Assembly: GCF_000960975.1 (NCBI RefSeq)
Contig: NZ_CP010803.1
Span: 3,396,273-3,460,272 of the forward strand
Direction of reading: 5' to 3'
DNA length: 64,000 nucleotides
Origin: Martelella endophytica
GTDB lineage: Bacteria > Pseudomonadota > Alphaproteobacteria > Rhizobiales > Rhizobiaceae
Each line of letters starts with the position of its first letter. The stretch's first letter is position 1. This document shows, in pieces, positions 16,980-25,876 of this stretch. The notes below the pieces were generated by a model that saw only the letters and a list, made by a program, of their open reading frames with translations, did not search any database and was not told the origin of the DNA. The position numbers were made by a program, and so were the translations under genes.

Positions 16980-17729
16980 ATGAAACCGATGCTTTCGCTG
17001 CTGGCGACCTCCGCCATCATTCTTTCCGCTGGCCTTGCCAACGCCGCGGAGATCAATGTTGCCGTCGCGGCCAACTTTACCGATGCGGCGACCGACATTG
17101 CCAAGGCTTTCGAAGCGGAAACGGGCGATACCGTGCTGCTTTCGTTCGGTTCGACCGGCAAGCTCTATACCCAGATCGCCAATGGCGCCCCCTTCACCGT
17201 TTTTCTCGCCGCCGACCAGGCACGTGCGAAAAAGGCCGTCGATGAAGGCTTCGCCGTCGCGGGTAGCGAGTTCACCTATGCAATCGGCAAGCTGGTGCTG
17301 TTCAGCGAGGATGCTGACCTCGTTGATGCTGACGGCGCGGTGCTGAAGGCGCCCGACGGTTTCAGCAAGATCGCCATCGCCAATCCGACGGCGGCGCCAT
17401 ACGGTTCGGCAGCGGTCGAAACCATGAAATCGCTCGGTCTCTATGAAACGCTCGAACCGAAGATCGTGCAGGGCGACAGCATTTCGCAGACCTTTCAGTT
17501 CGTCGCCACCGGCAACGCTGAACTCGGCTTCGTCGCCCTCTCTCAGGTGATCGGTGAGGATAGTGGATCCAAATGGGTTGTGCCTGCCGACCTCTATAGC
17601 CCGATTGCACAGGATGCCGTGCTGACGAACAAGGGGGCCGATGATGAGACATCCAAGGCCTTTCTTGAATTCCTGAAGGGTGACAAGGCCGAGGCAATCA
17701 TCGCAAGCTACGGTTACGCGACCGAATAG
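16980..17729 (+). CDS. modA: Molybdate ABC transporter substrate-binding protein
   Basis: A 249-residue periplasmic molybdate-binding protein. A cleavable signal peptide (about 1-23, ending ANA) is followed by EINVAVAANFTDAATDIAKAFE and LLSFGSTGKLYTQI, the ModA ligand-contact region. It binds molybdate or tungstate and feeds ModBC. RBS GAAGGAAA precedes the ATG. The position between modE and modB supports the assignment. Confidence 0.96.
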   Translation: MKPMLSLLATSAIILSAGLANAAEINVAVAANFTDAATDIAKAFEAETGDTVLLSFGSTGKLYTQIANGAPFTVFLAADQARAKKAVDEGFAVAGSEFTYAIGKLVLFSEDADLVDADGAVLKAPDGFSKIAIANPTAAPYGSAAVETMKSLGLYETLEPKIVQGDSISQTFQFVATGNAELGFVALSQVIGEDSGSKWVVPADLYSPIAQDAVLTNKGADDETSKAFLEFLKGDKAEAIIASYGYATE

Positions 17730-17764
17730 AACCGAAATAAGCATCACAGAAAGCCCGGAACCTG

Positions 17765-18430
17765 ATGGCCGAAGCTGTCTTCCTCACTCTGAAACTGGCG
17801 ACCCTGACCACCATATTGCTGATGGTGGTCGGTATCCCGATCGCCTGGTGGCTGGCCCGCTCGAAAGTCTGGTGGAAGGAGGCGATCGGCGCGATCGTCT
17901 CCCTGCCGCTGGTGCTGCCACCCACGGTTCTGGGCTTCTACCTGTTGCTTTCGCTCGGTCCCCAAAGCCCGCTCGGGCAGGCGATCAAGTCGGTCGTCGG
18001 CTTCACGCTTCCGTTCACCTTCACCGGACTTGTCGTCGGCTCGGTCATCTATTCGCTGCCATTTGCCGTCCAGCCGATCCGCAATGCGTTCGAGGCCTTC
18101 GGCGAGGATCCGCTGGAGGCTGCGGCCACACTGCGATCCTCGCCGCTCGATCGGTTCTTCACCGTAGCTCTGCCGCTGGCCCGGCCGGGTATCCTGACCG
18201 GTGCCATCCTCGGCTTTGCCCATACAGTCGGCGAATTCGGCGTGGTCCTGATGATCGGCGGCAATATTCCGGGCGAAACCAAGGTTCTGTCGGTGGCGAT
18301 CTACGATTATGTGGAGACCCTGCAATGGGGCAAGGCCCATGTGCTTGCCGGTGGCATGGTGGTATTTTCCTTCATCGTCATCCTGTCGATGATGCTGATT
18401 GAGCGGCGCATGCGGGAGCGGCTGACATGA
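17765..18430 (+). CDS. modB: Molybdate ABC transporter permease
   Basis: A 221-residue inner-membrane permease with about five or six hydrophobic segments. The EAA-type loop reads [25 protein letters not shown], which contacts ModC, followed by [18 protein letters not shown], typical of ModB. Its stop overlaps the modC start (ATGA). Confidence 0.96.
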   Translation: MAEAVFLTLKLATLTTILLMVVGIPIAWWLARSKVWWKEAIGAIVSLPLVLPPTVLGFYLLLSLGPQSPLGQAIKSVVGFTLPFTFTGLVVGSVIYSLPFAVQPIRNAFEAFGEDPLEAAATLRSSPLDRFFTVALPLARPGILTGAILGFAHTVGEFGVVLMIGGNIPGETKVLSVAIYDYVETLQWGKAHVLAGGMVVFSFIVILSMMLIERRMRERLT

Positions 18431-19521
18431 CCGCAGGCGAAGACACGCTTTCCGCTCGGTTCAGGGGCTCGCTCGGCGCCTTCGAACTCGATGTCGACCT
18501 CACCTTTCCGGCCAATGGCGTCACCGCGCTTTTCGGCCCTTCGGGCTGCGGCAAGACCTCGCTTCTGCGCTGTTTCGCCGGGCTCAACCGCCTCGAAACG
18601 GGAGATTTCGCCATTCGTGGCGAGATCTGGCAGGATGGGAATACATTCCTGCCGGCGCATCGCAGGGCGATCGGCTATGTCTTCCAGCAGGCCAATCTCT
18701 TTCCGCATCTTTCCGTTCACGACAATCTCGTCTTCGGCATGAAGCGGCTGGCACGCGCAGAGCGCGACGCGGCCAGGACGCGATTCGATGAACTCGTTTC
18801 ATTGCTGGGCATCGCCCACCTTCTCGACCGGGCGCCACGCAAGCTTTCCGGCGGCGAACGCCAGCGCGTTGCCATTGGCCGCGCGCTTTTGACCTCTCCG
18901 AAACTGCTGCTGATGGACGAGCCGCTATCGGCGCTTGATTTTGAGGCCAAGCGGGAAATCCTGCCCTATCTGGAGACGCTGCGGAAAACCCTGTCGGTTC
19001 CGGTCTTGTACGTGACCCATGCGCCGAACGAGGTGGCACGCCTTGCCGATCACGTCGCGGTCATGGAAAACGGGTGTGTTCTCGCCTCCGGTCCGCTGAC
19101 GGAGACGCTTGCTCGTCTTGATCTTCCGATCCGCCGGGAGGAGGGGGCTGGTGTCGCCATTGATGCGCAGGTCGTGGAGGTCGATCACCAATGGCATCTG
19201 GCACGGGTTACTTTTCCAGGCGGTTCGCTCTGGGTCCGAGATCCGAACAAGCCTGTCGGCACAAGCGTCAGGGTCATGGTGCTGGCACGCGACGTCTCGC
19301 TGGCGCTCGCCCCGTCCGAAAATGTCTCGATCGTCAACCATCTGCCGGCGACGGTGCTGGAAATCGCTAAAGGCGATCACCCTGCCGTTGTTGCGGTCAA
19401 GGTGGATGTCGGGGGAACGCCGCTGATTGCGCGGCTGACGGCGCGCTCGGCAGCCGCCCTCGAGCTTCAGCCGGGCAAGCCGGTTTCCGCGCAGATCAAA
19501 TCTGTCGCGATCGTCGAGTAG
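18427..19521 (+). CDS. modC: Molybdate ABC transporter ATPase
   Basis: A 364-residue ATPase. The Walker A is GPSGCGKTS (about 36-44), the signature LSGGERQR, and Walker [14 protein letters not shown]-terminal Mop/TOBE domain (about 290-360) senses molybdate in ModC proteins. It is coupled to modB by an ATGA overlap and is the last gene of the operon, ending 24 bases before the convergent nifA. Confidence 0.96.
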   Translation: MTAGEDTLSARFRGSLGAFELDVDLTFPANGVTALFGPSGCGKTSLLRCFAGLNRLETGDFAIRGEIWQDGNTFLPAHRRAIGYVFQQANLFPHLSVHDNLVFGMKRLARAERDAARTRFDELVSLLGIAHLLDRAPRKLSGGERQRVAIGRALLTSPKLLLMDEPLSALDFEAKREILPYLETLRKTLSVPVLYVTHAPNEVARLADHVAVMENGCVLASGPLTETLARLDLPIRREEGAGVAIDAQVVEVDHQWHLARVTFPGGSLWVRDPNKPVGTSVRVMVLARDVSLALAPSENVSIVNHLPATVLEIAKGDHPAVVAVKVDVGGTPLIARLTARSAAALELQPGKPVSAQIKSVAIVE

Positions 19522-19545
19522 GAGGCAGGCATGAACAACAAGGCG

Positions 19546-21192
19546 TCAGATCTTGCGCATCCGGATATCGAGGATCTTGATCCGGTAGGCGATCTGGCGC
19601 GGTGTCATGTCGAGAAGGCGCGCCGCGCGGGCCTGCACCCAGCCGGCCTCTTCCAGCGCCGCGATCACCCGCTCGCGCTCGCCGATATCCTCGTTCTCCC
19701 AATCGGGTGGGGCGGAATTGGGCATGCTGTCTGCCGGTGGCGAGGCCGGACGAGGGGCGGCGGGCTGTCGGGGCGCCGGCGGAGGGCCGCCGGTCATCTT
19801 GTCGGACGGCCCGGCAAGCGAAATGGCATCGCGATCGATCACGCCGTCACGGCTCATGATCGCCGCACGTTCGAGACAGTTTTCGAGCTCGCGCACATTG
19901 CCCGGCCAGGCGTGGCGCATCAGAAGTCGGATGGCGCTGTCGGTCAGCTTCAAGGGCCGCCCCTGTTTGGCCGAAACCTTGCCGACGAGAAAGTGCGCGA
20001 GATCGGGAATATCATCGATCCGCTCGCGAAGTGCAGGCATGGTCAGCGCCATGACGTTCAGCCGGTAATAGAGATCTTCGCGGAAATCGCCGTTCTCGAC
20101 GGCCGTTTCGAGGTCCTTGTTGGTGGCCGCGATGATGCGGACATCGACCTTCAGCGTGCGGTTGCCGCCAACGCGTTCGAATTCGCCCTCCTGCAGAACG
20201 CGTAGGAGCTTCGACTGGAAGGCCGGCGAAATCTCGCCGATCTCGTCGAGGAAAAGCGTGCCCCCGTCGGCCTGTTCGAACCGTCCCTTTCGCTGGGCTG
20301 TTGCGCCGGTAAAGGCGCCTTTCTCATGGCCGAAAAGTTCAGATTCCAGAAGGTTGTCGGGAAGTGCAGCGCAGTTCAGCTTCAGGAACTGGGCGCTCGA
20401 CCGCGGCGAGTTGTAGTGGATCGCATTGGCGATCAGCTCCTTGCCCGTGCCGGATTCACCGCGGATCAGAACGGTGGTGTTCCACTTGGCCACGACGCGA
20501 ACCTGGTCGAAGACGACACGCATGCTCTCCGTCGCGCCAATGATGTTGTCGAAGCCGTGCTGCTGTTTGACATGGCGGCGAAGCTGGTCGCGTTCGGTTC
20601 GCAAAAGGTCCTGTTCGCGCTCGATGGAGCGGGCGAGGTGCAGGTTCTGAGCGATCAGGGAGGCGATCATCTCCATCAGCTTGGCATGGTCGCCGAGATG
20701 CTTCACGGGGCCGCGCGGTTGCGCCGCCAGCACGCCGAGAGGGCCTTCGGCGCCATAGGAAATCGGCACGGCGATGAAGGGCAGGTTCGGATCGTAGACG
20801 CGCAGCCGGTCGAGAAAGCGCGGCTCCTCGGCAATGCGCGGAACGACGATCGAGTTTCCGTCCCTAAGGATGGCGCCGACGATGCCTTCGCCCGACTGAT
20901 AGCGGGTCTTTTCCATCAGCCCGCCACTGTCGCGATAGACGTCGATGATTTCCAGTTCGCGATTGTCCTCGCCGGCAAGACAGATCATGCCGGAGTGAAG
21001 GCGGCCCTCCTCGTGGAGAAGTTTGAGCACCGCGCGCGCGGTCTGCCGCAGGTTCAGTGACCGGCCGAGCACCTGGCTGACCTGATAGAGCGTTTCCAGC
21101 TCGTCCTTGTAGAACGCACAGAAACGCGGCGTGGGACAGATGCCATCCGATCCGTCGAGGTGAGTGTCTCGCCTTCCCATCCTATCCTGCAT
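19546..21192 (-). CDS. nifA: Nitrogenase transcriptional activator NifA
   Basis: A 548-residue sigma-54 activator. An N-terminal GAF domain (about 35-190) is followed by an AAA+ domain with Walker A GESGTGKE (245-252), GAFTGA (292-297) and DEIGE (316-320), and a C-terminal Fis-type HTH (about 505-545). The linker (460-500) is Pro-rich and has no Cys. Most alphaproteobacterial NifA proteins carry a C-x4-C oxygen-sensing motif there; its absence matches NifA types controlled by NifL. nifL lies directly upstream. It would act on the TGT-N10-ACA sites listed here. Confidence 0.97.
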   Translation of the reverse strand: MQDRMGRRDTHLDGSDGICPTPRFCAFYKDELETLYQVSQVLGRSLNLRQTARAVLKLLHEEGRLHSGMICLAGEDNRELEIIDVYRDSGGLMEKTRYQSGEGIVGAILRDGNSIVVPRIAEEPRFLDRLRVYDPNLPFIAVPISYGAEGPLGVLAAQPRGPVKHLGDHAKLMEMIASLIAQNLHLARSIEREQDLLRTERDQLRRHVKQQHGFDNIIGATESMRVVFDQVRVVAKWNTTVLIRGESGTGKELIANAIHYNSPRSSAQFLKLNCAALPDNLLESELFGHEKGAFTGATAQRKGRFEQADGGTLFLDEIGEISPAFQSKLLRVLQEGEFERVGGNRTLKVDVRIIAATNKDLETAVENGDFREDLYYRLNVMALTMPALRERIDDIPDLAHFLVGKVSAKQGRPLKLTDSAIRLLMRHAWPGNVRELENCLERAAIMSRDGVIDRDAISLAGPSDKMTGGPPPAPRQPAAPRPASPPADSMPNSAPPDWENEDIGERERVIAALEEAGWVQARAARLLDMTPRQIAYRIKILDIRMRKI

Positions 21193-21195
21193 GCC

Positions 21196-22836
21196 TCAAG
21201 TCCCGTTCTTCAATGCTCCGCATGTCGGCAGCGCTACGCACATGCCAAATCCGGGCTGATGCGCCGTTTCGATCATCATCTCGCCGCCGAGTTCGCTGAC
21301 AATCTGCTGGCCAATGGCAAGCCCCATGCCCGCGCCCCGGCGCTTCGGGCTCCAGGCCGAAAAGAAAGGCTCGAAGATCTGCGAGCGAATGGCCTTGTCG
21401 ACGCCCGGTCCCCGGTCCCGCACGAAGATCTCGATCATCGAAGGGCCCTCGATCCGTGTTGCGATCAGGATCTCGCGGGCATAGGCGCCCGGCTCGCCGA
21501 CGGCGGTGATCGCATTGTCGAGCAGCAGCTTCATCAGTATGCGCAGCAGGTTTTCATGTCCGTAGATCGACGGCAGCTCTCGCTCGGGCCTCCAGTCGAC
21601 GACGACGCCGCTCGCCGAAAGCCGGTTTGCCGAAAGCACCAGCACATCGCGCAGCACCTGATTGAGGTTGATCGGCGCAGGCGCAAGCTGCGGGAGCGGC
21701 GGCTGCGACAGTTTCAGCCGATCGATGGCGCGGTTTCCGGATGAAAGCGCTTCGTCAATCGCCATCCCCATATGGCTGTCTTCGCCCTCGCGCCGTTTCA
21801 CCATGCCGCTCATGGCCTGCATGACGTTGAGCGGACCCTGAAGCTGATAGAGCGCGCCTTCGATGATCTCGTTCGTGCCGCGCCTCAAAGCCAGTTCGGC
21901 CATCTGCGCGCGCACGGCATTGAGCCGGACCTGCTCGTACTGCCATTTCAGACTGGTGATTTCGCTGCAGACCAGCAGGAGCGCATTCTTCACGTCGCTT
22001 TCGAAATAGCTTTCGGCCGTGATTTCCAGTTCGCGCACCCACAATGCAGAACAGGAGAACCAGCGCGAACCGTGCGAGCCCTTCGGCTTGTAGCAGACCT
22101 CGATCCCGGAAAGGGTTCGCTCCTCGGCGCATGCGCTGATGAGGTCCTCGCCGATCAGGGGTGCGAGCTCGCTGAGGAAAAACTGGATCGGGGATCCTTC
22201 CTCCATATCGGCTGCGAGCGCCTTGTAGGTCCGGTTCTCAAACAGGACCGCACCGCTGGTGTCGACCAGCGCCATCACGACCGGTGCGCTGTCGAGAATA
22301 TTCTCGATCAGATTCTTCTGGTTTTCCGAACGCCGCTGCAGATGGTGCATCTCGGTGATGTCGCGGTGCATGCCGAGGAAGTAGCGGATCTCGCCGGCCT
22401 GCGACTTGACCGGAACGATCGTGACCTCCGCAAGGTAGCGTTCGCCGTCCTTCTTCCTGTTGATCAGGCGCCCGTTCCAGACATGGCCGTTGCTGATTGT
22501 GGTCCAGAGGTCGACGTAAACGGCCTTGGGCGTGCGCCTGTTGGACAGGATCGATTCATTGCGGCCACGCACTTCCTCGATCGTGTAGCCGGTCAGCGCC
22601 TCGAAGGCCGCGTTGACGTAAAGAATATCGGCATTGCAGTCGGTAATCGAGATTGCCACCGAAATCTGTTCAACGGCATCCTGATAGAGCCGCGGCGGCA
22701 GACCGTCCGCGAGCTGCATCTCGAGTTCGAACACGCGTCTGAGTTCCGGAGGAAGATCCTCCGGCAGTGATTTCAGGATTGCTGCCAGCCCGCTTGAGCC
22801 GGAAATGTATTCGTCTTTTGCGTCCGGTGTCGTCAT
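21196..22836 (-). CDS. nifL: NifA-antagonist redox/nitrogen sensor NifL
   Basis: A 546-residue sensor that binds and inhibits NifA under oxygen or fixed nitrogen. PAS1 (about 52-162) has LTGYTIEEVRGRN and VWNGRLINRKKDG, the FAD-binding type; PAS2 is at about 172-300. A histidine-kinase-like transmitter has the N box LLDNAITAVG (438-447), DRGPG (474-478) and GAGMGLAIG (501-509). The H-box region (GALYQLQGPLN, 327-337) has no His, consistent with NifL acting by protein contact and not phosphotransfer. It precedes nifA with a 3-base gap. NifL is unusual in alphaproteobacteria. Confidence 0.93.
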   Translation of the reverse strand: MTTPDAKDEYISGSSGLAAILKSLPEDLPPELRRVFELEMQLADGLPPRLYQDAVEQISVAISITDCNADILYVNAAFEALTGYTIEEVRGRNESILSNRRTPKAVYVDLWTTISNGHVWNGRLINRKKDGERYLAEVTIVPVKSQAGEIRYFLGMHRDITEMHHLQRRSENQKNLIENILDSAPVVMALVDTSGAVLFENRTYKALAADMEEGSPIQFFLSELAPLIGEDLISACAEERTLSGIEVCYKPKGSHGSRWFSCSALWVRELEITAESYFESDVKNALLLVCSEITSLKWQYEQVRLNAVRAQMAELALRRGTNEIIEGALYQLQGPLNVMQAMSGMVKRREGEDSHMGMAIDEALSSGNRAIDRLKLSQPPLPQLAPAPINLNQVLRDVLVLSANRLSASGVVVDWRPERELPSIYGHENLLRILMKLLLDNAITAVGEPGAYAREILIATRIEGPSMIEIFVRDRGPGVDKAIRSQIFEPFFSAWSPKRRGAGMGLAIGQQIVSELGGEMMIETAHQPGFGMCVALPTCGALKNGT

Positions 22837-22937
22837 AGGAACGCTTCCTCCTTGCGCCTACCGGTGCAGGCCGATGCCTTCATCGTCAGGTCCTTCTCGT
22901 TTTCAGTGCATCGGGCACCAGTTCCTGATTTCTTCCC

Positions 22938-22953
22938 TGCAAAATTCATGCCT
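22938..22953 (-). promoter_or_regulatory. Candidate sigma-54 promoter for nifLA
   Basis: On the minus strand the bases are AGGCAT-GAATT-TTGCA. The GG and GC invariants and spacing are kept, but the first base departs from consensus. The predicted start near 22927 gives a leader of about 91 bases. Confidence 0.55.
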
Positions 22954-23048
22954 GTTGGGGCCCATAGAGCGAAAAGCCAGGAATTCCGGGGCCTGCCGAA
23001 GGCTCATTGTTGCCTTTCCCACGGGGAAACGGTTTGAGACATCGCAAT

Positions 23049-23064
23049 TGTCGCAAAACCGACA
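23049..23064. promoter_or_regulatory. NifA upstream activator site shared by nifL and rnfA
   Basis: TGTCGCAAAACCGACA fits TGT-N10-ACA. It lies 78 bases from the rnfA -24 element and 95 bases from the nifL one, so it could serve both directions. Confidence 0.75.
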
Positions 23065-23142
23065 ATCTTTCAGCCGCGATGAAATGCGCGAAATCATTGA
23101 AACCACCCGGAATTTTGTTGAGTAGCGGCTGCGACGGCGAAC

Positions 23143-23158
23143 TGGCACGCTTGATGCA
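23143..23158 (+). promoter_or_regulatory. Sigma-54 promoter of the rnf operon
   Basis: TGGCAC-GCTTG-ATGCA keeps GG and GC; only the first T of TTGCA is changed. The predicted start is near 23169, about 57 bases before rnfA. Confidence 0.8.
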
Positions 23159-23225
23159 AGGTGAAAACCATCGACAACGCCGGTTGCTGGCCTTGGCCAA
23201 ACCGGCAGCCGCAATGGTTCGACCG

Positions 23226-23807
23226 ATGGAACATTATCTCGTTATTCTTTTGGGCACGGCGCTCGTCAACAATGTGGTGCTGGTCAAATTCCTGGGGCTT
23301 TGCCCCTTCATGGGCGTGTCGAACAAGATCACGGCCGCGGTGGGCATGGGACTCGCCACCACCTTCGTGCTGACGATCGCCGCCACGGCCGGCTGGCTGG
23401 TCGAGCATTTCCTGCTGGCGCCCTTCGGCCTGACCTATCTGCGCATCCTCACCTTCATTCTGGTGATCGCGGCCGTCGTGCAGTTTACCGAAATGGTGAT
23501 GCGCAAGGTGTCGCCGATGCTGCATCAGGTGCTCGGCATCTACCTGCCGTTGATCACGACAAACTGCGCCGTGCTCGGCGTGGCGCTGCTCAATGTCCAG
23601 GAGAACCACAGTTTCGTCGAGAGCATGCTCTTCGGCTTCGGCTCGGCAGCGGGCTTTGCCATCGTGCTGGTGATCTTTGCGGGGTTGCGCGAGCGGCTTC
23701 GGCTTACCGCCGTGCCACCGTCCTTTTCCGGCGCGCCGATTGCATTTCTGACAGCGGGCTTCCTGTCGCTCGCCTTCATGGGCTTTGCCGGTCTGGTGAG
23801 CGGCTGA
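23226..23807 (+). CDS. rnfA: Rnf complex membrane subunit RnfA
   Basis: A 193-residue, six-helix membrane protein of the Rnf ion-translocating NADH:ferredoxin oxidoreductase, which drives electrons to low-potential ferredoxin for nitrogenase. Conserved parts are [22 protein letters not shown] and [12 protein letters not shown], whose Cys residues hold the membrane [2Fe-2S] cluster with RnfE. The ATG at 23226 gives the usual RnfA length; 23214 is an alternative. It is the first gene of rnfABCDGEH. Confidence 0.95.
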   Translation: MEHYLVILLGTALVNNVVLVKFLGLCPFMGVSNKITAAVGMGLATTFVLTIAATAGWLVEHFLLAPFGLTYLRILTFILVIAAVVQFTEMVMRKVSPMLHQVLGIYLPLITTNCAVLGVALLNVQENHSFVESMLFGFGSAAGFAIVLVIFAGLRERLRLTAVPPSFSGAPIAFLTAGFLSLAFMGFAGLVSG

Positions 23808-23835
23808 TGACGAAAACACATTCAGGAGTTCCCTA

Positions 23836-24372
23836 ATGATTGCAGCGATGCTCATTCTTCTGATGCTCGGGATCGCCCTTGGCGGCGGGCTCGGCGTGTC
23901 ATCTCGATTGCTGAAGGTTGAAACCAGTTCGGTCGTTGCCGAGCTCGAGGAAATCCTGCCCGGCACCAATTGCGGCCAATGCGGCTATCCCGGCTGCTCC
24001 GCTGCAGCCCAGGCATTGAGCGAGGGCACGGTGCCAGCCAATTTCTGTCCGCCGGGCGGCCGGAGCGTTGCCAGGGAGGTGGCTGCCAGGCTTGGCATCG
24101 ACCTCGACGTGTCAGCTGTGGCCGACAAGGGACCGGTGATCGCCTTCGTCATGGAAGACCTCTGCATCGGCTGCACCAAGTGCCTGAAGCGCTGCCCGAC
24201 CGACGCGATCGTCGGCGCTTCAAGGCAGATGCATGGCGTTGTCGATGACGCCTGCACGGGCTGCGAAGTCTGCGCATCGATTTGCCCGACCGGCGCCATC
24301 GTGCTGAGGCCGGAAGCGGCAACGCTACAAACCTGGTACTGGCCGAAGCCGGTCGCGCCGCTGGCTGCCTAA
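23836..24372 (+). CDS. rnfB: Rnf complex Fe-S subunit RnfB
   Basis: A 178-residue subunit: an N-terminal membrane anchor (about 1-25), a [4Fe-4S] domain with TNCGQCGYPGCSAAAQAL and a later Cys in FCPPGG, then a ferredoxin domain with CIGCTKCLKRCP and CTGCEVCASICP. It hands electrons from the complex to soluble ferredoxin. The length and Cys pattern are complete. Confidence 0.95.
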   Translation: MIAAMLILLMLGIALGGGLGVSSRLLKVETSSVVAELEEILPGTNCGQCGYPGCSAAAQALSEGTVPANFCPPGGRSVAREVAARLGIDLDVSAVADKGPVIAFVMEDLCIGCTKCLKRCPTDAIVGASRQMHGVVDDACTGCEVCASICPTGAIVLRPEAATLQTWYWPKPVAPLAA

Positions 24373-24382
24373 GGGGAACATC

Positions 24383-25876
24383 ATGAAGATTTTCCGCATA
24401 TCAGGGGGCATCCACCCCAAGGGCAACAAGGAGCTGAGCGCCGAAAAGGCGATCGAACCCGTGCCGATGCCAAGCGTGCTGCGCATTCCCTTGCAGCAGC
24501 ATATCGGTGCACCCGCCGTACCGATCGTGGCAAAGGGGGATGTGGTGAAGAAGGGCCAGCTTCTGGCCATCGCCCGTGGCGCTGTTTCCGCCCCCGTCCA
24601 TGCGCCCACCTCGGGCCGCATTGTCGCGATCGGCCGGTTTGTCGCCCCGCATGCCTCCGGGCTGCCGGGCGCGACCATCACCATGCGGCCGGATAGGCGC
24701 GATGAATGGGGAGAGCGCCTGCCGGCACTTGATCCGGCGACGGCCGAACCCTCGGCGCTTGCTGAACGGGTGGGAAGCTGCGGCATTGTCGGCATGGGCG
24801 GCGCAACCTTCCCTTCGGCCGTCAAGCTCAACCTGCGCAGCCGCCACGCGCTGCACACGCTGGTCATCAATGCCGCCGAGTGCGAGCCGTACCTGACCTG
24901 CGACGATCGCCTGATGCGGGAACGGACGGATGACGTTTTCGATGGAATTCGCATCATGGCGAAGGCATTGGGCGTCGCCAAAGTGCTCATCGCGATCGAG
25001 GGCAACAAGCCCGAGGCGCTTGCCGCATTGACCGGGGCCGCTCGCGCGACGGGCGACAAGTCGGTCGCCGTCGTCAAGGTGCCGACCCGCTATCCGATGG
25101 GTTCTGAAAAGCATCTCGTCCAGACGCTGACCGGGCTTGAAACCCCGGCTCGCGCCCTGACGGCGGATATCGGCATCGTCGTCCACAACGTCGCCACCGC
25201 CTATGCCGTTTACAAGGCCGTACGCCTTGGTGAACCGTTGATTTCGCGCATCGTCACCGTCAGCGGCAAGGCGATGGTCCGTACCGGCAATTTCGAAGTG
25301 CTGATCGGCACGCCGATTCACCACCTGATCAGCCATTGCGGCGGCCATGTTGAAGAGCCCGCACGGCTGCTGCTGGGCGGCCCGATGATGGGCCAGCCGA
25401 TTTCCAGCACCCGCGCTTCCATCGTCAAGGGCAGCAACGGGGTCCTGGCGCTCGCCGAAAGCGAAGTGCCATCGGGCAAGACCATGCCCTGCATTCGCTG
25501 CACCGCCTGTGTGGTGGCCTGTCCCTGCGGGCTGGCGCCGTTCGACATGGCGCAGCGCATTCGCAATGACGAACTGGACGGCGCGGTGAAGATCGGTCTG
25601 CTCGACTGTCTTTCCTGCGGCTCCTGCGCCTGGGTCTGTCCTTCGCACGTGCCGCTTGTCCAGTATTTCAACTACGCCAAGGGCAAGCTGACGGCCGAAC
25701 AACGGGCCAAGCACAAGCAGGAGGAAACCAAACGCCTGTCGCAATTCCGCGACATGCGGATGGACAAGCTGAAGAAGGCCAAGCAGGAAGCCATGGCGAA
25801 GATGATGGCTGAACGCGAGGCGAAGAAGAAAGCCGAGTTGGCTGAGGCTGCTGATGAAGCGAAGGTCACCGAATGA
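24383..25876 (+). CDS. rnfC: Rnf complex NADH-binding subunit RnfC
   Basis: A 497-residue subunit that binds FMN and NADH. GGIHPKGNKELS opens the protein. The NADH/FMN region includes GIVGMGGATFPSAVKL and NAAECEPYLTCDD. Two [4Fe-4S] motifs follow (CIRCTACVVACP and CLSCGSCAWVCP), then a charged, Lys/Ala-rich helical tail. It is the entry point of electrons. Its stop overlaps the rnfD start (ATGA). Confidence 0.95.
   Translation: MKIFRISGGIHPKGNKELSAEKAIEPVPMPSVLRIPLQQHIGAPAVPIVAKGDVVKKGQLLAIARGAVSAPVHAPTSGRIVAIGRFVAPHASGLPGATITMRPDRRDEWGERLPALDPATAEPSALAERVGSCGIVGMGGATFPSAVKLNLRSRHALHTLVINAAECEPYLTCDDRLMRERTDDVFDGIRIMAKALGVAKVLIAIEGNKPEALAALTGAARATGDKSVAVVKVPTRYPMGSEKHLVQTLTGLETPARALTADIGIVVHNVATAYAVYKAVRLGEPLISRIVTVSGKAMVRTGNFEVLIGTPIHHLISHCGGHVEEPARLLLGGPMMGQPISSTRASIVKGSNGVLALAESEVPSGKTMPCIRCTACVVACPCGLAPFDMAQRIRNDELDGAVKIGLLDCLSCGSCAWVCPSHVPLVQYFNYAKGKLTAEQRAKHKQEETKRLSQFRDMRMDKLKKAKQEAMAKMMAEREAKKKAELAEAADEAKVTE

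Larger units (their letters stand above)
22837..23225. other. Divergent nifL-rnfA control region
   Basis: This 389-base region holds a leftward candidate sigma-54 promoter for nifL, one central NifA site and a rightward sigma-54 promoter for rnfA. No gene is supported in it. Confidence 0.7.
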
